A DNA stretch of 64,000 nucleotides from Spirochaetota bacterium (GTDB lineage Bacteria; Spirochaetota; Spirochaetia; Treponematales; Rectinemataceae): the NCBI GenBank assembly GCA_022711355.1, contig JAKLFE010000016.1:1-64000 (forward strand). The letters run 5' to 3'. The position numbers were made by a program, and so were the translations under genes. Of this stretch, positions 8,208 through 16,395 are shown piece by piece; position 1 is the stretch's first letter, and each line of letters begins with the position of its first letter. The notes under the pieces were generated by a model. The model had not been told where the DNA came from. It worked only from the letters and a program-made list of their open reading frames with translations, and ran no database searches.

Positions 8208-9563
8208 ATGTCCATCACCATGGCCGATCTCGGGAAGGCGGTCCTCAAGGCCGAATACGCCGTGCGGGGCCCCATCGTGGCCCGGGCCAAGGAGCTCGAG
8301 CGGGCCGGCCGGAAGATCATCTACTGCAACATCGGCAACCCCCAGGCCCTCGAGCAGCAACCCCTGACCTACGTGCGCCAGATGATAGCCCTCTGCGAGT
8401 ACCCCGAGCTCCTCGAGCAGGCGCCCGCGGCCTTCCCCGCCGACGTCAGGGAGAAGGCCCGGGCCCTCCTCGCCGGCTCGGCCCACGGCCTCGGGGCCTA
8501 TTCGGAATCCAAGGGCCTGGGCTTCGTGCGCGAGGCGGTGGCGGCCTTCATCCGCGGCCGCGACGGGATCGCGGCCGACCCCGAGGCCGTCTACCTCACC
8601 GACGGGGCCTCCAAGGGGGTCCAGGCCGCCCTCCGCCTCCTTATCGCGGGGCCGAAGGACGGGATCATGATCCCCATCCCCCAGTATCCCCTGTACTCGG
8701 CGACCATCGCCCTCTACGAGGGCTCCCCGGTTCCCTACTACCTCGACGAGGGGGCGGACTGGCGCCTCTCCCGCCGCCACCTCGAGGAATCCACGGCCCA
8801 GGCCGCCCGGGAAGGCGTCAAGGTCAAGGCCATCTGCGTCATCAATCCCGGCAATCCCACCGGCTCCGTCCTCGACCGGGACAACATCGCCATGATCCTC
8901 GACTTCGCCCGGGAGCGGGGCCTTGCCATCCTCGCCGACGAGGTCTACCAGGAGAACGTCTACCGCGCGGGCGAGAAGTTCACCTCCTTCGCCAAGGTCA
9001 TTGCCGAGAAAGGCGAGCAGGGAGTCAGCCTCTTCTCCTTCCACTCCGTCTCAAAAGGCTTCCTCGGCGAGTGCGGGCAGCGGGGCGGCTACATGGAGGT
9101 CCGCAACCTCCCCGCCGACGTAACCGCCCAGCTCACCAAGCTCCAGTCCATCAGCATCTGCTCGAACCTCCCCGGCCAGGTCGCGGTCTACTGCATGGTC
9201 GATCCGCCGAAAGAGGGCGAGCCGAGCTGGGAGCTGTACCGGCAGGAGAAGGGCCGGGTCCTCGACGAGCTGCGCTCCCGCGCCAAGCTCCTCGCGGAGG
9301 GCCTGGGCTCCATCCCGGGCATCCAGTGCAACGAGGTGGCCGGGGCCATGTACGCCTTCCCGAAGATCGCCCTGCCCCCGGGGAAGAGCGACGAGGACTA
9401 CTGCCTGGACCTCCTCGAGGCCACGGGCATCTGCGTGGTGCCCGGTACCGGCTTCGGCCAGCTCCCCGGCACGGCCCACTTCCGCACGACTATCCTCCCC
9501 CCGACCGAAAGGCTCCGGGAGGTAATCGGGCTCATCGCGCGATTCCAAGCATCGTATAAATAG
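8208..9563 (+). CDS. Alanine aminotransferase (glutamate-pyruvate type)
   Basis: This 451-residue fold-type I PLP enzyme starts from ATG 8208, with AAGGAG six bases upstream. The sequence follows the eukaryotic-like alanine aminotransferase family: NIGNPQALEQQPLTYVRQ, GLGAYSESKG, CVINPGNPTG, ILADEVYQENVY, and the PLP-lysine segment FHSVSKGFLGECGQRGGYME, in which SxSKG carries the Schiff-base lysine. The predicted reaction is reversible transamination of alanine and 2-oxoglutarate to pyruvate and glutamate in the cytosol. It appears monocistronic, with a TATGCT box near 8154-8159 as a possible -10. It is divergent from the hydrolase at 7139-8083. Confidence 0.94.
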   Translation: MSITMADLGKAVLKAEYAVRGPIVARAKELERAGRKIIYCNIGNPQALEQQPLTYVRQMIALCEYPELLEQAPAAFPADVREKARALLAGSAHGLGAYSESKGLGFVREAVAAFIRGRDGIAADPEAVYLTDGASKGVQAALRLLIAGPKDGIMIPIPQYPLYSATIALYEGSPVPYYLDEGADWRLSRRHLEESTAQAAREGVKVKAICVINPGNPTGSVLDRDNIAMILDFARERGLAILADEVYQENVYRAGEKFTSFAKVIAEKGEQGVSLFSFHSVSKGFLGECGQRGGYMEVRNLPADVTAQLTKLQSISICSNLPGQVAVYCMVDPPKEGEPSWELYRQEKGRVLDELRSRAKLLAEGLGSIPGIQCNEVAGAMYAFPKIALPPGKSDEDYCLDLLEATGICVVPGTGFGQLPGTAHFRTTILPPTERLREVIGLIARFQASYK

Positions 9564-9673
9564 CGCCAGCCGGCCGAATCCCCCTGTCCCTCGCCCTGAA
9601 TGGGGCTATACTCATATAAGCATCACGCTAAAAGTCTGTCCCGACCCACCTTCCCGGGTGGAGGAGGATACCG

Positions 9674-11707
9674 ATGCGCAGCCGCATCGCCTTCGCCGCT
9701 CTCCTCGCCGCGGCCCTGCCGGCCTTTGGCCAGGGGGCCCTCTCCCTCTCCGTCTTCCCGACCATCGACTTCCCCCTCGGCCCCGAGCTCTCGGACGGCA
9801 CCGCCTACTACGGCATCGGGGGCGGGGTATCGATCCAGGCCGACTACGCCCTCCCCTTCGCGCCCCGCTTCTTCGCCGGGCTCGCGGCCGAGGCCGACCT
9901 GGCCCCGATCAACTCCGCCGGCGAGTCGGCCACCTTCCTGAGCGTCGGCCCCCAGCTCGGCCTGCGGGCCAAGCTCTCCCCTCGCCTCGCCCTCTCCCTC
10001 GCGGGCCGGGGCGGCCTCTACGCGGGCATGATCGAGGCCGGCACGGTGACGAATCCCTTCGCCGCCGGCCAGGCCGACCTGAGCTATAGCCTCGGCCCCA
10101 GCTCGAGCCTGGGCCTGGGCGCCGCCTACAAGGCCCTCCTCTCGCCCGATGGCCTGGTGTACTCGGGGCTGGGCGTGAACCTCGGCATGCGCTGGCGCCT
10201 CGGGGGCAGGGCCGGATCGGGCATCCGCCTCGTCCCGAGCGTCGAGCCCGTCTTTCCCCTCTTCTACAGCTACTACGACAAGAACCCCGTAGGCTCGGCC
10301 AAGCTGACGAACGGGGGCGCCGACGCCCTCGAGGAGCTCAGCGTCTCCTTCTTCGTCAAGCAGTTCATGGAGCAGCCCAAGCCGGCCTGGAAGACCGCCA
10401 AGCTCGGCGCGGGGGACTCGGCGGAGGTACCCCTCTACGCCCTCTTCAAGGATTCGATCTTCTCCGTGACCGAGGGGACCAAGGTGGCCGGCGAGGTCAT
10501 CGTCTCCTACCACCGCCTGGGCAAGGAGTACTCGGAGAGCTTCCCCCTCACCGTGGTCGTGAACAACCGCAACGGCATGACCTGGGACGACACCCGCAAG
10601 GCGGCCGCCTTCGTCACGGCCAAGGACCCGAACATCAGGGCCTTCGCCCTCCGCTTCGCCGCCGACGCCCGCTCCAAGGGCAAGCCCATCCTCGGCGCCT
10701 CCTTCCGCAGCGCCGTGGCCATGCTCGGGGCCCTGAACCTCCACGGGGTCGGCTACGTCACCGACCCCTCCACCTCCTTCGCCGAGCGGGTCGAGGACAA
10801 GGAGAGCGTCGACTTCGTCCAGTTCCCCGCCCAGACCCTCGCCTACCGGGGCGGGGACTGCGACGACCTCTCCGTGCTCTACGCCGCCCTCCTCGAGGCC
10901 GCCGGGGCCCGCGCTGCCTTCGTCACCACCCCAGGCCATATCTTCGTCGCCCTCGACCTCGAGCTCGACGTGGCGAGCGCCAAGAGCCTGCTCAGCGAGG
11001 CCGACCTCATCGTCAGGCCCGAGGGGGCCTGGATGCCCATCGAGGTGACCCGCCTCAAGGACGGCTTCTACAAGGCCTGGAAGGCCGGGGCCCAGCAGTG
11101 GCGCTCGGCCCAGGCCTCGGGGAGCGCGGGCTTCTACCCCGTGCGCGAGGCCTGGGCGACCTACGAGCCGGCCAACGCCGGGGAGCTCGTGCGCGAGGCC
11201 ATAGCCCCGCCCGATCCCAACAAGGTCTACGCCGCCTACGCGGCCGAGATCGACCGCATCATCGCCGGGGAGCTCGCGCCCAAGGCCGCCAAGCTCCAGG
11301 CCGACGCGAAGAAGTCGGCCGACGCTCCCAAGGCACTCAACAAGCTCGGCGTCCTCTACGCCCGCTTCGGCATGCAGGCCGAGGCCAAGGCCCAGTTCGA
11401 GGCCGCGGCCAAGGGCGGGGACGCGGCCCCCCTCATCAACCTCGGCAACCTGGCCTACCTCGGCGGCAAGAACCAGGAGGCCTTCAGCTACTACGAGAAG
11501 GCCCTCAAGCTCAAGGCCGACAGCCCCATCGCCCTCCTCGGCCTCGTCCGCTCGGGCACCGAGCTGGGCAAGGCCGACGAGACCGCGCGCGCCCTCGCGC
11601 GCCTGCAGCGCGTCGCCCCCTCGATGGCCGCGACCCTTCCCCAGTCCGGCATGGGCCGCGCCGCCGGCGCCGACAAGGAGGTATCCGCATGGTCCGACGA
11701 AGAGTAG
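9674..11707 (+). CDS. Exported protein: N-terminal barrel-like domain, transglutaminase-like domain, TPR repeats
   Basis: This 677-residue protein starts at ATG 9674 after GAGGAGGA. It has a signal peptide (about 1-20, ending PAFGQG) and a Gly/Leu-rich barrel-like domain to about residue 180. A mixed domain follows, then a transglutaminase-like/cysteine-protease fold (about 390-450) with GGDCDDLSVLYAALLEAAG (Cys), TPGHIFVALDLEL (His) and a downstream acidic residue. The C-terminus is TPR-like (ALNKLGVLYARFGMQAEAKAQFEAAAKGG and LINLGNLAYLGGKNQEAFSYYEKALKL). It probably sits in the periplasm or outer membrane as a processing or assembly factor. It overlaps the lipoprotein gene by 19 bases. A possible -10 TATACT is at 9607-9612, and a small inverted repeat CCACC/GGTGG precedes the ribosome-binding site. 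Confidence 0.85.
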   Translation: MRSRIAFAALLAAALPAFGQGALSLSVFPTIDFPLGPELSDGTAYYGIGGGVSIQADYALPFAPRFFAGLAAEADLAPINSAGESATFLSVGPQLGLRAKLSPRLALSLAGRGGLYAGMIEAGTVTNPFAAGQADLSYSLGPSSSLGLGAAYKALLSPDGLVYSGLGVNLGMRWRLGGRAGSGIRLVPSVEPVFPLFYSYYDKNPVGSAKLTNGGADALEELSVSFFVKQFMEQPKPAWKTAKLGAGDSAEVPLYALFKDSIFSVTEGTKVAGEVIVSYHRLGKEYSESFPLTVVVNNRNGMTWDDTRKAAAFVTAKDPNIRAFALRFAADARSKGKPILGASFRSAVAMLGALNLHGVGYVTDPSTSFAERVEDKESVDFVQFPAQTLAYRGGDCDDLSVLYAALLEAAGARAAFVTTPGHIFVALDLELDVASAKSLLSEADLIVRPEGAWMPIEVTRLKDGFYKAWKAGAQQWRSAQASGSAGFYPVREAWATYEPANAGELVREAIAPPDPNKVYAAYAAEIDRIIAGELAPKAAKLQADAKKSADAPKALNKLGVLYARFGMQAEAKAQFEAAAKGGDAAPLINLGNLAYLGGKNQEAFSYYEKALKLKADSPIALLGLVRSGTELGKADETARALARLQRVAPSMAATLPQSGMGRAAGADKEVSAWSDEE

Positions 11708-12960
11708 CCCCGGCCGCCGCGGCCCTGGCCGCCGCCCTCCTTGTCCTCGCCGCCTGCTCCAACCCCATCGACTTCAACGCCGAGGTCGAGGACAAGGTGA
11801 TGACGGCCAAGGATCTATACCTGGAGGTGGTTTCGGTAACGCCGGCGAAGAACAGCGTGATCGACCCCAGCAGCCCCGTGATCATCCAATTCGACCGGGC
11901 CCTCGACGAGACGACGATAACATCTACAATCGCCTCGATCATTCCCACTGGCGGTGGAACGGAGGTGGATTGGACTTGGACATATAACGAGGCAACGAGC
12001 GAGCTCACTCTATGGCAAGCTGGCATGGAGGGCGGAAGTCCCTATACGATCACTCTTGGGTCGGATCGAGGTCTCGCGGGTAGCGACGGAAGCACACTGC
12101 GCGATTCGCTCTCATGGTCCTTTTCCACGATGAACCTGCCTGGCGGGACATTGAAAATAAACGGAGGCGCGGCATATACGAACAGCACCGCCGTCACCTT
12201 GACCATCACTAAAAACAGCTTGGCATTCAATATCCGTATATCTCCCAACGCCTTCGCCAAAGATGACGAGTCCGTGTCGTGGGAGGGCTCCGTTCCCTCC
12301 TCCCTTTCCCGTACTCTCCTATCGGGGGACGGCACCAAATCATTCTACTACCAGTTCGCCACGAGCACGGGCACACGCTCCGCCGTCTATCACGCCGATA
12401 TCATCCTCGACACGGCGCCGCCCAGCATCCCCGTCATCACTACGAGCGCCACCTCTGTTCCGACCTGGACATCGGGAGGGAACGGAGGCGCTGGTTACTA
12501 TGACTTCCAGATGGACTCCGGCACCTTGTACACGAACAGGACTAACACGAGCTATCCCTACGTATCAGCGACAGGCTCGCACACGATCCAGGTGAGGGAG
12601 CGCGACGCAGCCGGCAACTACTCTTCGTACGCCAGCGCGAGCTTCACCGCGGATATCAGCCCGCTTTCGGGAACCGCGTCAGTATCCTCGGGACCAACGC
12701 TCTGCTTCCCGGATTACGCGTATACGATCAACCTGTCCTTCGGCACCTACAACGTGAAGACGCAGCAGTACACCTGGCTCTACACAGGATCCATCGAAGC
12801 CGACGAGGACAGCGCCGAAACCACGATACCCATCTATAAAGGCGTTACTCTTGAACGGGGCAAAACCTATTACTGGAAGTATAACTACTCGTATTACAAC
12901 ATTATTCTTCGCAGAACGATTACGGTATACTTTGGGCCATATTCGTTCACGATGAGATAG
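11689..12960 (+). CDS. Ig-like (SbsA/Big-type) repeat lipoprotein
   Basis: The protein has 423 residues from ATG 11689, which overlaps the preceding gene by 19 bases (translational coupling). The lipobox is LLVLAACSN, so the mature protein is a lipoprotein. The first domain (about 45-155) has the bacterial Ig-like pattern TPAKNSVIDPSSPVIIQFD ... ITLGSDRGLAGSDGSTL typical of Big_5/SbsA modules. The remainder is beta-rich and Ser/Thr/Tyr-rich, with Ig-like DTAPPSIPVIT and VRERDAAGNYSSYASASFTAD segments. From about 11900 onward the DNA is clearly lower in GC, with codon choices (ATA, TAT, ACA, TCA) rare elsewhere. This suggests a transferred or fast-evolving surface domain. The ligand is unknown. 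Confidence 0.85.
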   Translation: MVRRRVAPAAAALAAALLVLAACSNPIDFNAEVEDKVMTAKDLYLEVVSVTPAKNSVIDPSSPVIIQFDRALDETTITSTIASIIPTGGGTEVDWTWTYNEATSELTLWQAGMEGGSPYTITLGSDRGLAGSDGSTLRDSLSWSFSTMNLPGGTLKINGGAAYTNSTAVTLTITKNSLAFNIRISPNAFAKDDESVSWEGSVPSSLSRTLLSGDGTKSFYYQFATSTGTRSAVYHADIILDTAPPSIPVITTSATSVPTWTSGGNGGAGYYDFQMDSGTLYTNRTNTSYPYVSATGSHTIQVRERDAAGNYSSYASASFTADISPLSGTASVSSGPTLCFPDYAYTINLSFGTYNVKTQQYTWLYTGSIEADEDSAETTIPIYKGVTLERGKTYYWKYNYSYYNIILRRTITVYFGPYSFTMR

Positions 12961-12965
12961 CCCAT

Positions 12966-13003
12966 GATTCCCGCCGCTTCGAAGATTCGAAGCGGCGGGA
13001 ATC
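12966..13003. terminator. Perfect 18-bp hairpin between convergent genes
   Basis: Bases 12966-12983 (GATTCCCGCCGCTTCGAA) pair perfectly with 12986-13003 around a 2-base loop. It lies 6 bases after the lipoprotein stop and 9 bases before the end of the convergent GH13 gene. There is no U-tract on either side, so it may act as a bidirectional transcription barrier or mRNA 3' stabiliser. Confidence 0.75.
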
Positions 13004-13011
13004 CCGATCGA

Positions 13012-14370
13012 TCACAGCACCCCCAGCACCCTCGCCCACCTCGGGTAGAGCGTTATGCGGCTTACCCCGTTCCGGACCGCGAAAGCCTCCCTCCCCTCGT
13101 CGAGCTCGTCCACGAGGGCCGAGGCCCCGCCGCCGACGGGGAGCTCGAGCTCGACCGGCGAGGCCGACGCGTTGAGCGCCACGATGACGCGGCCCTCGGG
13201 AGAGGCGCGCTCGAAGGCTAGCTGCTCGTGCCGGACCAGGAGCTCGCGGTAGCCGCCGCGGCGCAGCGCGGGCAGGCGGCGGCGCAGGGCGGCGAGGCGG
13301 GCGATGGCCCGGGCCAGGTCGGGCTCGGGCGGGGAGGACTCGAGCTCGGCCATGCTCGGGCGCAGGGGCCGGTCTGCCCCCTCCCCCCTTCCCTTCCGGC
13401 CCCGGGCCCCGAGCTCCGAGCCGTAGTAGACCGAGGGCACCCCCGGCATCGTGAAGAGGAGGCAGTACAGGGGATACAGGAGGGCGGGCTCGGGGAGGAG
13501 GGAGGCGGCGCGGTCGACGTCGTGGTTGTCGGCGAAGGCGTAGAGGGGGAGCCCGCGGTAGAGGCCCGCGGGCCCGAACTGGCGGTTCAGGGCGTAGGCT
13601 ATCTCGAAGTAGTTGCGCTCCGCGAGGCTCGACCACAGGCCCTTCCAGCACTCGTAGTTGGTCACCGCGTCGAGGGGACCCGGTTTCGCCCAACGCCGGT
13701 AGTCCCCGTGGATGATCTCGCCGAAGAGCCAGAAGTCGCCCCTGCGCGCGCGGCAGGCCGCGGCCAGCTCGGCCAGGAAGCCCAGGTCGAGGCAGTCGGC
13801 AGCGTCGAGCCGCAGGCCGTCGATGCCATAGTCCTCGATCCAGGAGGTGGCGGCGGCGATGAGCTCAGCCCTCGTGGGGGCGTCGCGCAGGTTCAGCTTG
13901 GCCAGGCTCAAATGGCCGCCCCAGCCCTCGTAGCTAAAGCCGTCGCCGTAGGGGCTCGCTCCGGCCCGTACCCCGGAGAAGCGCGCGGCCGCGGCCGAGG
14001 CTGGCCCCCCGGAGCGCAGTTCGCGGAACCAGGGGTGGGCGCGGCCGACGTGGTTGAAGACCCCGTCGAGCACGAGGCGCATGCCCCGGCCGTGGATCGC
14101 GCTGGCGAGGCGGGTCAGATCCTCCTTCGTGCCCAAGCGGCGGTCGACCATCCGGTAGTCGACGCTGTCGTAGCCGTGGGACTCGGACTCGAAGACCGGG
14201 CCGAGGTAGATCGCGTTCGCGCCGAGGGCCTGGATGGCGCCGAGGCGGCCCTCGATCTCGGCGAGGCGGTGTGCCGGCGGGGAGCTGAAGTCGTTCCGCT
14301 CGGGGGCCCCGCAGTAGCCTAGGGGATAGATGTGGTAGAAGACCGCGTCCCAGGCCCAGTGCTCGGTCAT
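13012..14370 (-). CDS. GH13 alpha-amylase family glycosidase (cyclomaltodextrinase/neopullulanase-like)
   Basis: The 452-residue protein has a (beta/alpha)8 GH13 domain, and all four conserved regions are visible: I DGVFNHVG, II GLRLDAADC (Asp nucleophile), III FWLFGEIIHG (Glu acid/base) and IV FADNHDVDR (transition-state Asp). A short C-terminal beta domain follows. There is no signal peptide, so it acts in the cytosol on imported malto-oligosaccharides or related alpha-glucans. At 452 residues it lacks the N-terminal starch-binding module of typical neopullulanases. The start ATG 14370 has AGGAG upstream. A 16-bp palindrome directly upstream and the adjacent TetR gene point to repression by that regulator. 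Confidence 0.92.
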   Translation of the reverse strand: MTEHWAWDAVFYHIYPLGYCGAPERNDFSSPPAHRLAEIEGRLGAIQALGANAIYLGPVFESESHGYDSVDYRMVDRRLGTKEDLTRLASAIHGRGMRLVLDGVFNHVGRAHPWFRELRSGGPASAAAARFSGVRAGASPYGDGFSYEGWGGHLSLAKLNLRDAPTRAELIAAATSWIEDYGIDGLRLDAADCLDLGFLAELAAACRARRGDFWLFGEIIHGDYRRWAKPGPLDAVTNYECWKGLWSSLAERNYFEIAYALNRQFGPAGLYRGLPLYAFADNHDVDRAASLLPEPALLYPLYCLLFTMPGVPSVYYGSELGARGRKGRGEGADRPLRPSMAELESSPPEPDLARAIARLAALRRRLPALRRGGYRELLVRHEQLAFERASPEGRVIVALNASASPVELELPVGGGASALVDELDEGREAFAVRNGVSRITLYPRWARVLGVL

Positions 14371-14383
14371 GTTCGCTCCTTTC

Positions 14384-14399
14384 TACCTACCGGTAGGTA
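14384..14399 (-). promoter_or_regulatory. Palindromic operator upstream of the GH13 gene
   Basis: TACCTACCGGTAGGTA is a perfect 16-bp palindrome 13 bases before the GH13 ATG, overlapping the region just upstream of its ribosome-binding site. It shares the TACCG/CGGTA half-sites with the palindrome in the promoter of the neighbouring TetR gene, so it is a likely second site for the same repressor. Confidence 0.7.
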
Positions 14400-14444
14400 T
14401 ACATCAAGAAATACAGCTGCCTCGAAGCCTGTTGGAAGCTCGGC

Positions 14445-15029
14445 CTAGGAGAAGATCCCGTAGAGGAACTGCCGGACGAGGGCCCGGACCACGGCCTCGT
14501 CGAGCTTGGATTGGCCCGCCAGGTAGAAGCCCACGTAGCTGTCGACGGTGCCGATGAAGGTGCCCGCGTAGGCCCGGCTCCGGCCGCGCATGTTACCGTG
14601 CCGCTCGGCCGCGGCGAGGAAGTAGGCCTCGACCAGGCCGAAGAGCTCGGCGTTGAAGGCCCCCGCGGCCGCCCCTCCCTCGCTCCCCAGGGGCGCGAAG
14701 GCGAGGCAGAGGCGGAGACGGGCGAAGGCGGGGTCGGCCCTGGCCGCGGCGGCCATGGCCGTGGCCAGGCGCTCGAGGACGAGGGGCGGGTCCCCGGGAT
14801 CGGCGGCGGCCGCGATGGAGCGCAGGCGCTCGAGGAGGGGCCCGCCCCGTTCGGCGATGATGGCCCCGAGGAGGCCGCGCTTGGAGCCGAAGTAGTGGTA
14901 GAGGGTCGGCTTGGTGACGCCCGCGGCCTCGGCGAGCTCGGCCACGCCCACGGCCTCGTAGCCCCGCTCCGCGAAGAGCCGGAGGCTGGTCGAGATGAGC
15001 TGCTCGCGGTTGCCCGGGGCCTGGTCCAT
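14445..15029 (-). CDS. TetR/AcrR-family transcriptional regulator
   Basis: The protein has 194 residues from ATG 15029. The N-terminal TetR HTH is typical: NREQLISTSLRLFAERGYEAVGVAELAEAAGVTKPTLYHYFGSKRGLL, listed here as separate motifs LFAERGYEA, AGVTKPTLYHYF and SKRGLL. The C-terminal helical domain is the ligand and dimerisation part, and its ligand is not recognisable. An in-frame ATG at 15068 would lie upstream of the -10 box and operator, so it is rejected. The gene lies 74 bases upstream of the GH13 amylase on the same strand and probably represses both itself and the amylase, a link inferred from shared palindromes. Confidence 0.92.
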   Translation of the reverse strand: MDQAPGNREQLISTSLRLFAERGYEAVGVAELAEAAGVTKPTLYHYFGSKRGLLGAIIAERGGPLLERLRSIAAAADPGDPPLVLERLATAMAAAARADPAFARLRLCLAFAPLGSEGGAAAGAFNAELFGLVEAYFLAAAERHGNMRGRSRAYAGTFIGTVDSYVGFYLAGQSKLDEAVVRALVRQFLYGIFS

Positions 15030-15035
15030 GAAGGC

Positions 15036-15065
15036 ACTATACCGATCGGTATAGTAATCTGTCAA
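15036..15065 (-). promoter_or_regulatory. TetR-gene promoter with embedded 20-bp palindromic operator; leaderless start
   Basis: Read on the minus strand: TTGACA (15065-15060), an 18-base spacer, TATAGT (15041-15036), then six bases to ATG 15029. The sequence ACTATACCGATCGGTATAGT (15036-15055) is a perfect 20-bp palindrome covering the -10 and most of the spacer, so a bound repressor would exclude RNA polymerase. The short -10 to ATG distance predicts a leaderless mRNA. Confidence 0.85.
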
Positions 15066-15107
15066 CAAAAATCGTTTCCAAACTGAGTTTCTCGCGTTCC
15101 CCTAACA

Positions 15108-15136
15108 TTGACAGGAAGACTGCGGCAGGGTATCTC
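15108..15136 (+). promoter_or_regulatory. Sigma-70-type promoter for the M29 aminopeptidase
   Basis: TTGACA at 15108-15113, a 17-base spacer and TATCTC at 15131-15136 lie about 37 bases before ATG 15174. This leaves room for the CGAGGAG ribosome-binding site at about 15155-15161. Confidence 0.65.
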
Positions 15137-15173
15137 TACGTGGTAACGGCAGCACGAGGAGTACTCCATATCC

Positions 15174-16292
15174 ATGGAAGATAGAAGAATACGCGAGTTC
15201 GCCAGGTTCCTGATCGGCTATTCCCTCCGCCTGCGGAAAGGCGAGAAGCTCCTCATCGAGGTCCACGGCCGGGAGATACCCCTCGCCCGCGCCCTCGTCG
15301 AGGAGGCCTACGCCGCGGGGGCCAAGCCCTTCCTCCAGCTCTACGACTACAAGCTCGACCGGGCCCTCCTGTCGGGCATGGACGACGAGCACATGGCCGA
15401 GATCGCGGCCTACGACCTCGCCCGCATGAAGGACATGGACGCCTACATCGACCTCCGGGCGACCGAGAACCTCTGCGAGTGGAACGACCTGGCCGACGAG
15501 CGGGTCGCCGCCTACCGGAGGAACTACCTCGGTCCGGTCCACCTGAAGCAGCGCTGCAACCACACGAAGTGGGCCGTCATCCGCTACCCCAACGACGCCA
15601 TGGCCCAGCTCGCGAAGATGAGCACCGAGCGCTTCGAGGACTACTACTTCGACGCCTGCCTCTTCGACTACGCCAAGCTCTCGGCGGCCATGCGCAAGCT
15701 CGCCGACCGCATGGAGCGGACCGACAAGGTGCGCATCACGGGCCGGGGCACCGAGCTCGAGCTCTCGATCAAGGGCATTCCCGCCGTCGTCCTCGACGGG
15801 CACATCAACGTCCCCGACGGCGAGGTCTACACGGCCCCGGTGCGCGACTCCATAAGCGGCGTCGTGTCCTTCAACACGCCCATCCCCTACGAGGGCTTCG
15901 TCTACACCGACATCGTCCTCGAGTTCAAGGCCGGCAAGGTCGTCGGCGCGCGGGCCAACGACTCCGCGCGCCTGAACAGGCTCCTGGACACCGACGAGGG
16001 GGCGCGCTACACGGGCGAGTTCGCCTTCGGCGTCCATCCCCGGATCGAGTCGCCCATCGGCGACATCCTCTTCGACGAGAAGATCCACGGCAGCTTCCAC
16101 CTCACGCCGGGCAAGTGCTACGACAACGCCTCCAACGGCAACGTCTCGGCCATCCACCTCGACCTCATCTGCATCCAGCGCCCGGAGTACGGGGGAGGCG
16201 AGATCTACTTCGACGGGGAGCTCGTGCGCAAGGACGGGCTCTTCGTCGCCGAGGACCTCGAGTGCCTCAATCCCGCGAGGCTCCTGGGCTAG
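15174..16292 (+). CDS. M29-family aminopeptidase (AmpS/PepS type)
   Basis: This 372-residue cytosolic metallo-aminopeptidase belongs to family M29 (thermophilic aminopeptidase family). Characteristic stretches are LRKGEKLLIEVHG near the N-terminus, NVPDGEVYTAPVRDSISGVVSFNTP with a metal-ligand Glu, GYNAGLNRLLDTDEGARYTGEFAFG-like elements (here LNRLLDTDEGARYTGEFAFG) and GKCYDNASNGNVSAIHLDLI with a metal-ligand His. It removes N-terminal residues from peptides using two divalent metals. It has its own promoter and precedes the dipeptide transporter by 103 bases, consistent with handling imported peptides. Confidence 0.92.
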   Translation: MEDRRIREFARFLIGYSLRLRKGEKLLIEVHGREIPLARALVEEAYAAGAKPFLQLYDYKLDRALLSGMDDEHMAEIAAYDLARMKDMDAYIDLRATENLCEWNDLADERVAAYRRNYLGPVHLKQRCNHTKWAVIRYPNDAMAQLAKMSTERFEDYYFDACLFDYAKLSAAMRKLADRMERTDKVRITGRGTELELSIKGIPAVVLDGHINVPDGEVYTAPVRDSISGVVSFNTPIPYEGFVYTDIVLEFKAGKVVGARANDSARLNRLLDTDEGARYTGEFAFGVHPRIESPIGDILFDEKIHGSFHLTPGKCYDNASNGNVSAIHLDLICIQRPEYGGGEIYFDGELVRKDGLFVAEDLECLNPARLLG

Positions 16293-16395
16293 GCGCGGGC
16301 CGCGTAGGCCCCGGCGCGGGGCGGCCCCGCCCCGATTCCCGATCCTTAGCCGCCTCGAGCGGATAAGCTGCAATCGTTTTCCAAGGAGGAAAAAC

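Noticed and set aside
7229-9559. Very long open frame overlapping the hydrolase and aminotransferase genes
   Set aside because: It runs antisense and out of frame through two recognisable genes and is low-complexity Gly/Arg/Pro-rich. Such open frames are expected in a genome of about 70 % GC.
9607-9670. Possible riboswitch or attenuator before the transglutaminase/TPR gene
   Set aside because: There is only a short 5-bp inverted repeat (CCACC/GGTGG) beside the ribosome-binding site. No conserved RNA core is visible.
15030-15068. Upstream ATG (15068) as start of the TetR gene
   Set aside because: It would lie upstream of the -10 box and the palindromic operator, so it would not be transcribed from the recognised promoter. 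ATG 15029 fits both promoter and TetR length.
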